From: VRUE01 sp963728365
GTDB lineage: Bacteria > Actinomycetota > Thermoleophilia > Solirubrobacterales > 70-9
DNA length: 64,000 bases
Direction: 5' to 3'
NCBI GenBank assembly: GCA_963728365.1
Contig: CAVSJI010000001.1
Coordinates: 868,001 to 932,000, forward strand
The notes below the pieces were generated by a model, which saw nothing but the letters and a program-made list of their open reading frames with translations, had not been told where the DNA came from and did no database searches. The translations under genes were made by a program, and so were the position numbers. Positions 10,451-18,673 of the stretch are shown here, piece by piece. Each line of letters starts with the position of its first letter. Positions within the stretch are counted from its first letter, which is position 1.

Positions 10451-11110
10451 ATGGCCGCAAGCCAAACCCGTTCCCGGCTCTCGAGAAGTGATCGCATGGA
10501 GCAGACGCTGCTCGCCGCGCACGGTCTCTTCGCCGAGCGTGGCTACGCGGCGGTGACCATGGATGAGGTGGCCGCGGCGGTCGGCGTCACCAAGCCGCTG
10601 CTCTACAACTACTTCGGCAACAAGGAGCGCCTCTACATCGCCTGCATGAAGCGCTCCGGCGACGCTCTCGTCGCGACGATCCTCGAGACGGTTGGCGACA
10701 CGAGCAACCCGGGGGACGCCCTCAACCAAGGCCTGCGCGCCTTCTTCGCCTTCCTCGACGCCGACCGCGCTGCCTGGGCGGTGCTCTTCGACGAGACCCT
10801 CCCTCAGGTCGGCGAGCTTGCCGACGGGGTCGCCGAGTACCGCGGCCGGCTCACCACGCTGGTCTCCGAATCGCTGCTCGCCCAACTGCCCGAGAAACGG
10901 CGCGGCGCGGCGCGAATCGAAGTCGAGGCGCTCTCCACCGCCCTGCTCGGCGCCGCCGAGGCGCTGGCACGCTGGTGGCTGCGCACCGAGGCGACCACCG
11001 CCTCCGAGGCGGCCGAGCTGCTGATCGCGACGATCGAGCCCGGCCTGCGCCGGCGCTCCACCCCAGCTTCCAACCCGTCCCGACCAAAACCGAAAGGCAA
11101 AGGCACTTGA
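10451..11110 (+). CDS. TetR family transcriptional regulator
   Basis: 219 residues. The N-terminal helix-turn-helix is typical: LLAAHGLFAERGYAAVTMDEVAAAVGVTKP split over residues ~20-48, ending LLYNYFGNKERLY. The C-terminal ligand domain is variable and contains AEALARWWL. As the first gene of the beta-oxidation-like cluster, and preceded by a palindrome, it probably represses the operon and responds to an acyl-CoA (inference). The ATG at 10451 is preferred over a TTG two codons upstream. Its TGA overlaps the next gene's TTG start. Confidence 0.88.
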   Translation: MAASQTRSRLSRSDRMEQTLLAAHGLFAERGYAAVTMDEVAAAVGVTKPLLYNYFGNKERLYIACMKRSGDALVATILETVGDTSNPGDALNQGLRAFFAFLDADRAAWAVLFDETLPQVGELADGVAEYRGRLTTLVSESLLAQLPEKRRGAARIEVEALSTALLGAAEALARWWLRTEATTASEAAELLIATIEPGLRRRSTPASNPSRPKPKGKGT

Positions 11111-12399
11111 CCGAGAAACCACGCCGGGTCGCCATCGTCGGCGGCAACCGGATTCCCTTCGCGCGCTCCAACGGCGTCTACGCGCACGCCTCCAACCAGG
11201 ACATGCTCACCGCCGCCCTCGACGGCCTGATCGACCGCTACAGCCTTGACGGCGAGCGAATCGGCGAGGTTGCGGGCGGCGCCGTGCTCAAGCACTCCCA
11301 CGACCGCGACCTGGCCCGCGAGAGCTTGCTCAGCACGCGGCTGGCGCCCGAGACACCCGCCTACGACGTGCAGCAGGCCTGCGGCACCGGGTTGGAGACG
11401 ACGATCCTCGTCGCCAACAAGATCGCCCTCGGACAGATCGACTCGGGCATCGCCTGCGGCGCCGACACCACCTCCGACGCGCCGATCGGGCTCAACGAGC
11501 AGCTGCGCGAGACCCTGCTCGACGCCAACCGCCAGCGCTCGACGATCGGCAAGCTGCGCAGCCTGACCCGGATCCGCCCCGGCCACATCGTGCCGGCGAT
11601 CCCCCGCAACGAGGAGCCGCGCACCGGCCTCTCGATGGGCGAGCACTGCGCGATCATGGCCTCCGAGTGGGGCATCGGCCGCGAGGAGCAGGATGAGCTC
11701 GCGGTCACCAGCCACCGCAAGCTCGCCGCGGCCTATGAGCGCGGCTTCTTCGACGACCTGATCACCCCCTACCTAGGGCTGGAGCGCGACCAGAACCTGC
11801 GCCCCGACTCGAGCGCCGAGAAGCTGGCCAAGCTGAAGCCGGTCTTCGGCGGGCCGCAGGGGACGATGACCGCCGCCAACTCGACCCCGCTCTCCGACGG
11901 CGCCTCGGCGGTGCTGCTCGCCAGCGAGGAGTGGGCGAAGGAGCGCGACCTGCCGATCCTCGCCTACTTCGTCGAGGCGCAGACCGCCGCCGTCGACCAT
12001 GTGCACAAGCGCGAAGGGCTCTTGATGGCGCCGGCCTACGCGATGCCGGCGATGCTCGACCGCGCCGGCCTGACACTCCAGGACTTCGACCGCTACGAGA
12101 TCCACGAGGCCTTCGCCGCCCAGGTGCTCTGCACCTTGGCGGCCTGGGAGGACGACGCCTTCTGCGCCGAAATGCTCGGCCGGAAGGAGGCGCTCGGCGC
12201 GATCGACCGCGAGAAGCTCAACGTCAACGGCGGCTCGTTGGCCGCGGCGCATCCCTTCGCGGCAACCGGCGGGCGGATCGTCGCCGGCCTCGCCAAGCAG
12301 CTGCACGAAGACGGCCAGGGCCGCGGCGTGATCAGCATCTGCGCCGCCGGTGGCCAAGGCGTCGTCGCAATCCTCGAGGCCCCGGGAGGTGCGTCATGA
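11107..12399 (+). CDS. acetyl-CoA C-acyltransferase (FadA2/FadI-like thiolase)
   Basis: 430 residues. Catalytic residues are visible: acylated Cys92 in QQACGTG, His333 in HEAFAA, His382 in AAAHPFAATGG and Cys412 in ISICAAGGQG. It cleaves 3-ketoacyl-CoA to acetyl-CoA and a shortened acyl-CoA, or runs in reverse. The start is TTG at 11107, overlapping the TetR stop as TTGA; no ATG is available near the conserved RRVAIVGGNRIPF. The gene order thiolase, FabG4-like, MaoC matches the mycobacterial fadA2-fabG4-htdX arrangement. The stop overlaps the next ATG. Confidence 0.9.
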   Translation: MTEKPRRVAIVGGNRIPFARSNGVYAHASNQDMLTAALDGLIDRYSLDGERIGEVAGGAVLKHSHDRDLARESLLSTRLAPETPAYDVQQACGTGLETTILVANKIALGQIDSGIACGADTTSDAPIGLNEQLRETLLDANRQRSTIGKLRSLTRIRPGHIVPAIPRNEEPRTGLSMGEHCAIMASEWGIGREEQDELAVTSHRKLAAAYERGFFDDLITPYLGLERDQNLRPDSSAEKLAKLKPVFGGPQGTMTAANSTPLSDGASAVLLASEEWAKERDLPILAYFVEAQTAAVDHVHKREGLLMAPAYAMPAMLDRAGLTLQDFDRYEIHEAFAAQVLCTLAAWEDDAFCAEMLGRKEALGAIDREKLNVNGGSLAAAHPFAATGGRIVAGLAKQLHEDGQGRGVISICAAGGQGVVAILEAPGGAS

Positions 12400-13721
12400 G
12401 CGACCGTTACTCGCAGGTCGTCAACGCCCCAGTCGTCTCGACCGTCGCCCGCCAGCTCGGCCTGCCGCGGCCGACGCAGCTGGAGCGCTTCGAGCCGGGC
12501 GCCCCGGTGCTCTGCGGCCCAGTGCTCTCCGGCGCCGCTCCCGGCGGTCGCCTCGGCAAGGCGGTTGCCAACCTGCTCGATGAGATCAAGGCGGAACGTG
12601 CCGGCGGCGAGGGGCCCGCCAAGGCGCTGCTCTTCGACGCGACCGGGATCGCCGACTCGACCGAGCTGGTCGAGCTGCAGCGCTTCTTCTACCCCGCTGT
12701 GCCGCGGCTGAAGCACAGCGGGCGGGTCGTGGTGCTCGGCACGCCGCCGTCTGAAGCGGGCTCAGTGCGCGCCGCCACCGCGCAGCGGGCGCTGGAGGGC
12801 TTCAGCCGCTCGCTCGGCAAGGAGGTCGGCGGCAGAGGCGCCACGGCGCAGCTCGTCTACGTCGCCGAGGGCGCCGAGGACCAGCTCGCCTCCACCCTGC
12901 GCTTCCTGCTCTCACCGCGCTCGGCCTTCGTCTCGGGGCAGGTGGTGCGGATCGGCGCCGGGGTTGCTCCGGCGCCCGAGATCGACTGGGAGCGACCGCT
13001 GGCGGGCAGCCTGGCGCTCGTCACCGGCGCCTCGCGGGGGATTGGCGAGGCGATCGCCACCACCCTGCGCCGCGACGGCGCCGACCTCCTCCTGCTCGAC
13101 GTTCCGGCGCTCGGCGCCGAGCTGCGCAAGGTCGCCGAGCGACTCGGGGCAGAGACGATCGAGCTCGACATCACCGACCCCGACGCGCCGCTGCAGATCG
13201 CCGCGGCGCTGCCCGACGGCGCCGACGTCGTCGTCCACAACGCGGGCGTCACCCGCGACCGGACGATCGCCAAGATGCCCGAAGAGCGCTGGAGCTCGCT
13301 GATGGAGATCAACCTCTCCAGCGAGGAGCGGATCGACGACGCGCTGCTCGAGCGCAGCCTGCTACGCGAGAACGGCCGCATCGTCTGCGTCTCCTCGATG
13401 AGCGGCATCGCCGGTAACTCCGGCCAGACCAACTACGCGACCTCGAAGGCCGGCGTGATCGGCATGGTCGAGGCGATGGCACCGGAGCTGGCCGAGCGCA
13501 AGGCGACGATCAACGCTGTCGCGCCCGGCTTCATCGAGACCCAGATGACCGCGGCGATGCCGATCGGCCCGCGCGAAGCCGGCCGTCGGCTGAGCAGCCT
13601 CTCGCAGGGCGGCCTGCCGGTCGACGTCGCCGAGACGATCGCCTGGTTCGCCAGCCCGGCCTCGACCGGGGTCAACGGCAACGTGGTCCGCGTCTGCGGC
13701 CAGGGCTTCCTGGGGGCGTGA
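12396..13721 (+). CDS. FabG4-like 3-oxoacyl-(ACP/CoA) reductase
   Basis: 441 residues, longer than normal FabG (~245) because an N-terminal flavodoxin-like half (~200 residues) precedes the SDR domain, as in high-molecular-weight FabG4. The SDR half has the NAD(P)-binding TGASRGIGEA at ~209-218, HNAGVT, the catalytic Ser in VSSMSGIAGN and the NYATSK Tyr/Lys pair near 345-350. It reduces 3-ketoacyl thioesters or oxidises 3-hydroxyacyl-CoA. The ATG at 12396 overlaps the thiolase stop (ATGA). Confidence 0.88.
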   Translation: MSDRYSQVVNAPVVSTVARQLGLPRPTQLERFEPGAPVLCGPVLSGAAPGGRLGKAVANLLDEIKAERAGGEGPAKALLFDATGIADSTELVELQRFFYPAVPRLKHSGRVVVLGTPPSEAGSVRAATAQRALEGFSRSLGKEVGGRGATAQLVYVAEGAEDQLASTLRFLLSPRSAFVSGQVVRIGAGVAPAPEIDWERPLAGSLALVTGASRGIGEAIATTLRRDGADLLLLDVPALGAELRKVAERLGAETIELDITDPDAPLQIAAALPDGADVVVHNAGVTRDRTIAKMPEERWSSLMEINLSSEERIDDALLERSLLRENGRIVCVSSMSGIAGNSGQTNYATSKAGVIGMVEAMAPELAERKATINAVAPGFIETQMTAAMPIGPREAGRRLSSLSQGGLPVDVAETIAWFASPASTGVNGNVVRVCGQGFLGA

Positions 13722-14647
13722 TGAGCACCCGCACGCTCGACAGCCCACCCAGCATCCTGCCCCTCTACGCCCGCGCCGCGGCACAGCTGATCCCCGGCGC
13801 CTCGCTGCTGCCCGGAGTGCCGGGCCGCGGCAAGGAGGTCCCGGACATCGAGCTAGAGCTGCCTGGCGTGCGGGCGAAGCCCGAGGAGGTCGCGGCCTAC
13901 GCCCGCGTCTGCGGCTTCTCGCTGCGCGACACCCTGCCGGCCACTTACCCGCACGTGCTCGCCTTCCCGCTGCACATGGCGGTGATGGCGAGTGGCGAGT
14001 TCCCCTTCGGCGCGGTCGGCCTCGTCCACATCGAGAACCGGATCGAGCAACGCCGCCCGATCGGCATCGGCGAGGAGCTGACGATCAAGGTCAAGCCAAC
14101 CAAGCTCCACCCCCACCCCAAGGGCCGCACGTTCTCCCTCCACACCAAGGTCAAGTCCGGCCCCCGAATCGTCTGGGAGTCGACAAGCACCATGCTCCGC
14201 CGCGGCAGCTCGGGCGCCGACGGGCCGAAAAGTCAAGGCAGCCTTGACAAATCGGCCCGTCGGCCGCTGGAGGACAGTGAGGTCTCGGCACTTTGGACGC
14301 TGCCGGGGGACCTTGGGCGGCGCTACGCGGCCGTCTCCGGAGACCGCAACCCGATCCACATGCACTCGCTGACCGCGAAGCCGCTTGGCTTTCCGCGGGC
14401 GATCGCGCATGGGATGTGGACCAAGGCCCGCTGCCTCGCCGCCCTGGAGAGTCGCCTGCCCGATGCCTTCAGCGCCGAGGTTCGCTTCCGCAAGCCGATC
14501 CTGCTTCCCGGCAAGGTCGAGTTCTTCAGCGAGGCGAGCGGCAGCGAGATCGAGTTCGCAGTGCGTGACGCGAAGCGCGGCACGCCCCACCTTGACGGCC
14601 ACGTGGCGCCGTTCACCGACCACACCGAAGAAGCGAGGAGGAAGTAG
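13721..14647 (+). CDS. MaoC-family (R)-enoyl-CoA hydratase, HtdX-like
   Basis: 308 residues, a double-hotdog size. The second hotdog carries the hydratase motif RYAAVSGDRNPIHMH with the catalytic Asp and His, followed by FPRAIAHGMWT. It hydrates trans-2-enoyl thioesters to (R)-3-hydroxyacyl thioesters, the step between the acyl-CoA dehydrogenases and the FabG4-like enzyme of this operon. The ATG at 13721 overlaps the preceding TGA; the GTG one codon earlier is possible. Confidence 0.87.
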   Translation: MSTRTLDSPPSILPLYARAAAQLIPGASLLPGVPGRGKEVPDIELELPGVRAKPEEVAAYARVCGFSLRDTLPATYPHVLAFPLHMAVMASGEFPFGAVGLVHIENRIEQRRPIGIGEELTIKVKPTKLHPHPKGRTFSLHTKVKSGPRIVWESTSTMLRRGSSGADGPKSQGSLDKSARRPLEDSEVSALWTLPGDLGRRYAAVSGDRNPIHMHSLTAKPLGFPRAIAHGMWTKARCLAALESRLPDAFSAEVRFRKPILLPGKVEFFSEASGSEIEFAVRDAKRGTPHLDGHVAPFTDHTEEARRK

Positions 14648-14649
14648 AG

Positions 14650-15987
14650 ATGCCCACCCCAACCGAGGAGAAGGGCGTGGCCGAGCGCAGCATGGGTCTG
14701 GGGCTGCGCTGGCTCAACCGCCTCGCCGGCTCCGACCTGCTCGATCGAATCAAGATCCGCAAACAGGTCGAGCGAGCGCTGTTCAGCGGCACCAAGACCG
14801 GGTTCCGCTCGGCGACCGCCGCCGGGCGCACCTTCAAGGCAGCCCGGAAGCTGACCCGACCGGCGCGCCAGTCGCCCGGCAAGCCGCGCCCGCTGTTCGA
14901 CATCACTCCCGACGACGAGCAGCAGATGCTCCAGGAAGGCGTGCGCGACTTCGCCGAGGCGAAGGTGCGGCCGATTGCCAAGCAGGCCGACTTCGACCGG
15001 GCCACGCCAACCGAGGTCCTCTCCCAGGCCAACGAGCTCGGGGTCAACATGCTCGGCGTCCCCGAGGAGCTCGGCGGCGTGATGCACGAGCAGGCGGCGG
15101 TGACCAGCGTCCTGATCGGCGAGGCGCTTGCCCACGGCGACATGGGCGTCGCCTATGCGGCCCTCGCCCCAGGCGCGGTCGCCACGGCGATCGCCCACTG
15201 GGGCACGGCTGAGCAGGAGGCGACCTACCTGCCCCCCTTCACCAGCGAGGACACGCCCGCCGCGGCGCTGGCAATCCTCGAGCCGCGGCCGCTGTTCGAC
15301 CCGCTGGAGCTCGAGACGACCGCGCGCAAGGACGGCGGCGAGTGGCTGCTGAACGGCGCCAAGGCGCTGGTCGCACGCCCCAACGAGTGCGAGCTGTTCG
15401 TGGTCGCCGCCGAGGCCGAGGGTCTCGGTCCGGCGCTCTTCGTGATCGAGTCCGGCGCCAAGGGCCTCTCGGTCGAGGAGGAACCGGCGATGGGCCTGCG
15501 TCCGGCCGCCACCGGCCGCCTGCTGCTCGAGGACGTCCGCCTGCCGGCCGGAGCGCTGCTCGGCGAGGGCAAGCGCGAGGATTACGCCGAGTGCGTGCAG
15601 CGGGCTCGGATCGCCTGGTGCTCGCTGGCGGTCGGCGCCTCGCAGGCGACGCTCGACTACGTCAAGGAGTACGTCAACGAGCGCACCGCCTTCGGCGAAC
15701 CGATCTCCAACCGCCAGGCCGTCGCCTTTGGCGTCTCCAACATCGGCATCGAGAGCGACGGGATGCGGCTCGCCACCTACCGGGCCGCCAGCCGTGCCGA
15801 CCAGGGCAAGGACTTCGCCCGCGAGGCCGGACTGGCCCGCCGCCTCTGCGCCAAGCAGGGGATGCAGATCGGCTCCGAAGGCGTGCAGCTGCTCGGCGGG
15901 CACGGCTTCGTCAAGGAGCACCCGGTCGAGCGTTGGTACCGAGACCTGCGAGCCGCGGGCGTGATGGAGGGCGCCCTGCTCGTCTAG
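14650..15987 (+). CDS. acyl-CoA dehydrogenase, long N-terminal extension
   Basis: 445 residues with an acyl-CoA dehydrogenase core from about residue 90. Family signs include ERTAFGEPISNRQAV and QLLGGHGFVKEHPVERWYRDLRA split across the C-terminus. The ~85-residue basic N-terminal region (LDRIKIRKQVERALF) is extra to the family. The usual middle-domain motif is weak (AILEPRPLF), so substrate and activity are less certain than for the next gene. It follows the MaoC gene by 2 bases. Confidence 0.82.
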   Translation: MPTPTEEKGVAERSMGLGLRWLNRLAGSDLLDRIKIRKQVERALFSGTKTGFRSATAAGRTFKAARKLTRPARQSPGKPRPLFDITPDDEQQMLQEGVRDFAEAKVRPIAKQADFDRATPTEVLSQANELGVNMLGVPEELGGVMHEQAAVTSVLIGEALAHGDMGVAYAALAPGAVATAIAHWGTAEQEATYLPPFTSEDTPAAALAILEPRPLFDPLELETTARKDGGEWLLNGAKALVARPNECELFVVAAEAEGLGPALFVIESGAKGLSVEEEPAMGLRPAATGRLLLEDVRLPAGALLGEGKREDYAECVQRARIAWCSLAVGASQATLDYVKEYVNERTAFGEPISNRQAVAFGVSNIGIESDGMRLATYRAASRADQGKDFAREAGLARRLCAKQGMQIGSEGVQLLGGHGFVKEHPVERWYRDLRAAGVMEGALLV

Positions 15988-16015
15988 GCAACGGCCGCGA
16001 GCGAAAGGAACTCAG

Positions 16016-17230
16016 ATGATCAACCTAGAGACACCGAAGAAGTTCAAGCCGCTGGCCAACCAGGCCAACCAGGTCGCGCGGGAGGTCTTCCGGCCGATCT
16101 CGCGCAAGTACGACGAGGCCGAGCACTCCTACCCCAAGGAGCTCGACATGCTCGCCTCGCTGATCGACGGGATGAACGAGGGCTCCGACATCGGCGGCGC
16201 CGGCGCCGCCGGCGTGCGCCGCGACGCCGACGGTCCCAAGGACGAGGGCAACCGCAACGGCTCAAACCTCTCCACCGTGCTCGGCATCGTCGAGCTCTGC
16301 TGGGGGGACGTCGGCCTGCTGCTCTCGATGCCCCGCCAGGGGCTCGGCAACTCGGCGATCGCCTCGGTGGCGAGCGACGAGCAGCTCGAGCGCTACGGCG
16401 GCAGGTGGGCGGCGATGGCGATCACCGAGCCGGAGGCCGGCTCAGACTCGGCCGCAATCCGCACCACGGCCGAGCTCGACGGCGAGGAGTACGTGCTCAA
16501 CGGCGAGAAGATCTTCGTCACCTCGGGCGACCGGGCCGACCTGATCGTCGTCTGGGCCTCGCTCGACCGCTCCAAGGGGCGGGCGGCGATCAAGTCGTTC
16601 ATCGTCGAGCGCGACAACCCCGGCCTGAAGCTCGACCGGCTCGAGCACAAGCTCGGCATCCGCGCCTCGGACACCGCCAACTTCACCCTGCAGGACTGCC
16701 GGGTGCCGAAAGAGGCGCTGCTCGGCAACCCGGAGATCGACACCAAGGCCGGCTTCGGCGGCGCGATGCAGACCTTCGACAACACGCGGCCGCTGGTCGC
16801 TGCGATGGCGGTAGGCGTCACCCGCGCGGCGCTCGAGGAGACCCGCAAGCTGCTCGAGGAGGCTGGCGTCGAGATCGACTACGACCGCCCCGCCCTGGGA
16901 CAGTCCGCGGCGGCGGCGCGCTACCTGGAGATGGAGGCCGACTACGAGGCGTCTCTGTTGCTCGCCATGCAGGCCGCTTGGATGGCCGACAACTCCAAGC
17001 CGAACTCGCTGCAGGCTTCGATGGCGAAGGCGAAGGCGGGACGCACCTGCGTCGAGGTGACGCTCGGTTGCGTCGAGCTGTGCGGGACCGTCGGCTACGC
17101 CGAGAACGACCTGCTCGAGAAGTGGGCGCGGGACGCGAAGATCCTCGACATCTTCGAGGGGACGCAGCAAATCCAGCTGTTGATCGTCGCGCGGCAGCTG
17201 CTCGGGAAGAGCTCGTCCGAACTGCGGTAG
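16016..17230 (+). CDS. acyl-CoA dehydrogenase
   Basis: 404 residues with the family signature ITEPEAGSDSAAI, LNGEKIFVTSG and a C-terminal CGTVGYAEND ... DAKILDIFEGTQQIQ block. It oxidises acyl-CoA to trans-2-enoyl-CoA with FAD, passing electrons to ETF. The start is ATG at 16016, 10 bases after GAAAGGAA. It is the last gene of the operon; a long hairpin begins 6 bases after the stop. With the preceding 445-residue paralogue it may form a heteromeric enzyme, as known for some actinobacterial pairs (inference). Confidence 0.88.
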   Translation: MINLETPKKFKPLANQANQVAREVFRPISRKYDEAEHSYPKELDMLASLIDGMNEGSDIGGAGAAGVRRDADGPKDEGNRNGSNLSTVLGIVELCWGDVGLLLSMPRQGLGNSAIASVASDEQLERYGGRWAAMAITEPEAGSDSAAIRTTAELDGEEYVLNGEKIFVTSGDRADLIVVWASLDRSKGRAAIKSFIVERDNPGLKLDRLEHKLGIRASDTANFTLQDCRVPKEALLGNPEIDTKAGFGGAMQTFDNTRPLVAAMAVGVTRAALEETRKLLEEAGVEIDYDRPALGQSAAAARYLEMEADYEASLLLAMQAAWMADNSKPNSLQASMAKAKAGRTCVEVTLGCVELCGTVGYAENDLLEKWARDAKILDIFEGTQQIQLLIVARQLLGKSSSELR

Positions 17231-17236
17231 GTGGTG

Positions 17237-17312
17237 GGAGGGCCGGGCCCGGTCCCCAAAACGCTCGGCGGGAGCCTCGCGTGAGTGTTTTGGGGACCGG
17301 GCCCGGCCCTCC
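17237..17312. terminator. bidirectional hairpin, conserved-core family copy 1
   Basis: Near-perfect 30-bp stem: 17237-17266 pairs with 17283-17312, with one G-T pair. The arm sequence is GGAGGGCCGGGCCCGGTCCC running into CAAAACGCTC. The tip is GGC-GGGA-GCC plus TCGCGT. It lies between two convergent genes that end at 17230 and 17315, so it probably terminates both. Copies 2 and 3 share the tip and CAAAA/TTTTG junction but not the arm sequence. Confidence 0.75.
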
Positions 17313-17314
17313 TC

Positions 17315-18493
17315 TCAGCTTCGGCCGCTACGGGTACCGTCGATGTTCAGTTGCAGCCACTCCGCTAGGAAGGGCTCGGTGATTCGATAGGCACCCGAAG
17401 TGCCGGTGACTAGTTCGCGCTTCGTCAGGGCAGTCAACGCTTTTTGGACGTTGGTGGCGGCGGGGAGGTTGTGGTGGGCTCGGTAGGGGGCGCTGAAGGG
17501 GTGGCCGGGTTCGCGGGCCAGGGCTCGCAGGACCTGCCTTTGGACGGCGGATGCTCCGTCCCAAAGGAGGCTGAAGTGGGCGTGCTCAGAGCGCAGGACG
17601 GCGGCGAGCGCGTGCTCGAGCTCGGGCGTCGAGGCGGCCCTCCCCCTCCCTGCGGCGGTCTGCTCCCAGAGGAAATAGCAGAGCTCCTGCGTCGCGTAGG
17701 GGTGGCCGCCGGTGCGGGCGAGCAGCTCGGTGACCACACCGGGCTCGATGTCGCGGCCTCCGGCCCGGAAGCGCTCGGCGACGAAGGCGCCGAACGGCGC
17801 CGCCGGGATCGGCCCGAGCTCGATCGACTTGGCGCTGCGCCAGAACGGCTCGTTGGCGTCGTTGAAGATCCCCTCCATGATGTGCTGCTTGCTGCCCAGG
17901 TAGACGTGGGCGACCTCGGGCTGGCGCTGAAAGACCGAGCGCAGAAGCTTCGGCAGCTCGGGGTCGATCGAGACGATCTCCTGGAACTCGTCGATGATCA
18001 GGGCGGCGCCGTGGCTGCGAGCCCCGGCCAACTCGGCAGGCAGCTCGAGCAGCCGTTCGAGCGTCGCGTCGATTTCCGCCTGACGCCGGCCGACGCCGAA
18101 GCTGAAGGACAGCGTGCCATCGTCGGGATTGACGTTGATCGTCGGCTGCACCTGGAGCCCGCGAAAGGGCGCGAGCGCCCGCTCGCGAACCCGCTCGAGG
18201 GTGGTCGCGATCTGCTCGTAGATGGACCTCGCAAGCGCAGCGGCCAGGCTCTCCTTGCTGGGCGTCGTCATCAGATCGACCTGGGCGACGAGGACCTTCT
18301 CGGCCGCGAGCGCGCCGGCGGCGCGCCAGACGAGCGAGGACTTGCCGTAGCGGCGGGGGGCGAAGACGACCACGTCCTGGCCGTTGCGAATATCGCTGGT
18401 CAGCTCGCCGAGCTCCGCTTCGCGGTCGGCAAATGCCTCGTCAAGCGCGAGCGCGCCGAAGCTGAATGGGTTGCGAGTCCCGGCTCTTGTCAT
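17315..18493 (-). CDS. AAA+ ATPase of the archaeal-type (STAND-like) family
   Basis: 392 residues. The P-loop is FAPRRYGKSSLVW, the Walker B is LIIDEFQEI, followed by YLGSKQHIMEGIF as sensor region and a C-terminal winged helix near TNVQKALTALTKRELV. This layout matches the PF01637 family often found in mobile or defence-related settings; the function of most members is unknown. No signal or membrane segment. It is a single gene transcribed from an AT-rich region with a 19-bp inverted repeat, which suggests tight control and possible foreign origin. Confidence 0.78.
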   Translation of the reverse strand: MTRAGTRNPFSFGALALDEAFADREAELGELTSDIRNGQDVVVFAPRRYGKSSLVWRAAGALAAEKVLVAQVDLMTTPSKESLAAALARSIYEQIATTLERVRERALAPFRGLQVQPTINVNPDDGTLSFSFGVGRRQAEIDATLERLLELPAELAGARSHGAALIIDEFQEIVSIDPELPKLLRSVFQRQPEVAHVYLGSKQHIMEGIFNDANEPFWRSAKSIELGPIPAAPFGAFVAERFRAGGRDIEPGVVTELLARTGGHPYATQELCYFLWEQTAAGRGRAASTPELEHALAAVLRSEHAHFSLLWDGASAVQRQVLRALAREPGHPFSAPYRAHHNLPAATNVQKALTALTKRELVTGTSGAYRITEPFLAEWLQLNIDGTRSGRS

Positions 18494-18556
18494 CTATATA
18501 CCTTGCAGCATAATACCCCTCTGTATTAAGACCTCGCGCCAGCCCTGGCTGGCTCA

Positions 18557-18600
18557 ATACTGATAGGTATCATACTCTCTAGTATGATACCTATCAGTAT
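18557..18600. promoter_or_regulatory. 19-bp perfect inverted repeat upstream of the ATPase gene
   Basis: ATACTGATAGGTATCATAC at 18557-18575 and its exact complement at 18582-18600, spacer TCTCTA. It sits 64 bases upstream of the ATPase start in a ~170-bp AT-rich pocket between divergent genes. It looks like a double operator (each arm contains GATAGGTATC) or a small cruciform. No regulator gene is adjacent unless the ATPase binds it. Confidence 0.7.
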
Positions 18601-18673
18601 AATACACCTTGCTCCTATGCGCTCTCTCACTCCCCTATAAGTCCCTACCGTCGATGACTCTCCCCCCGCCGTC

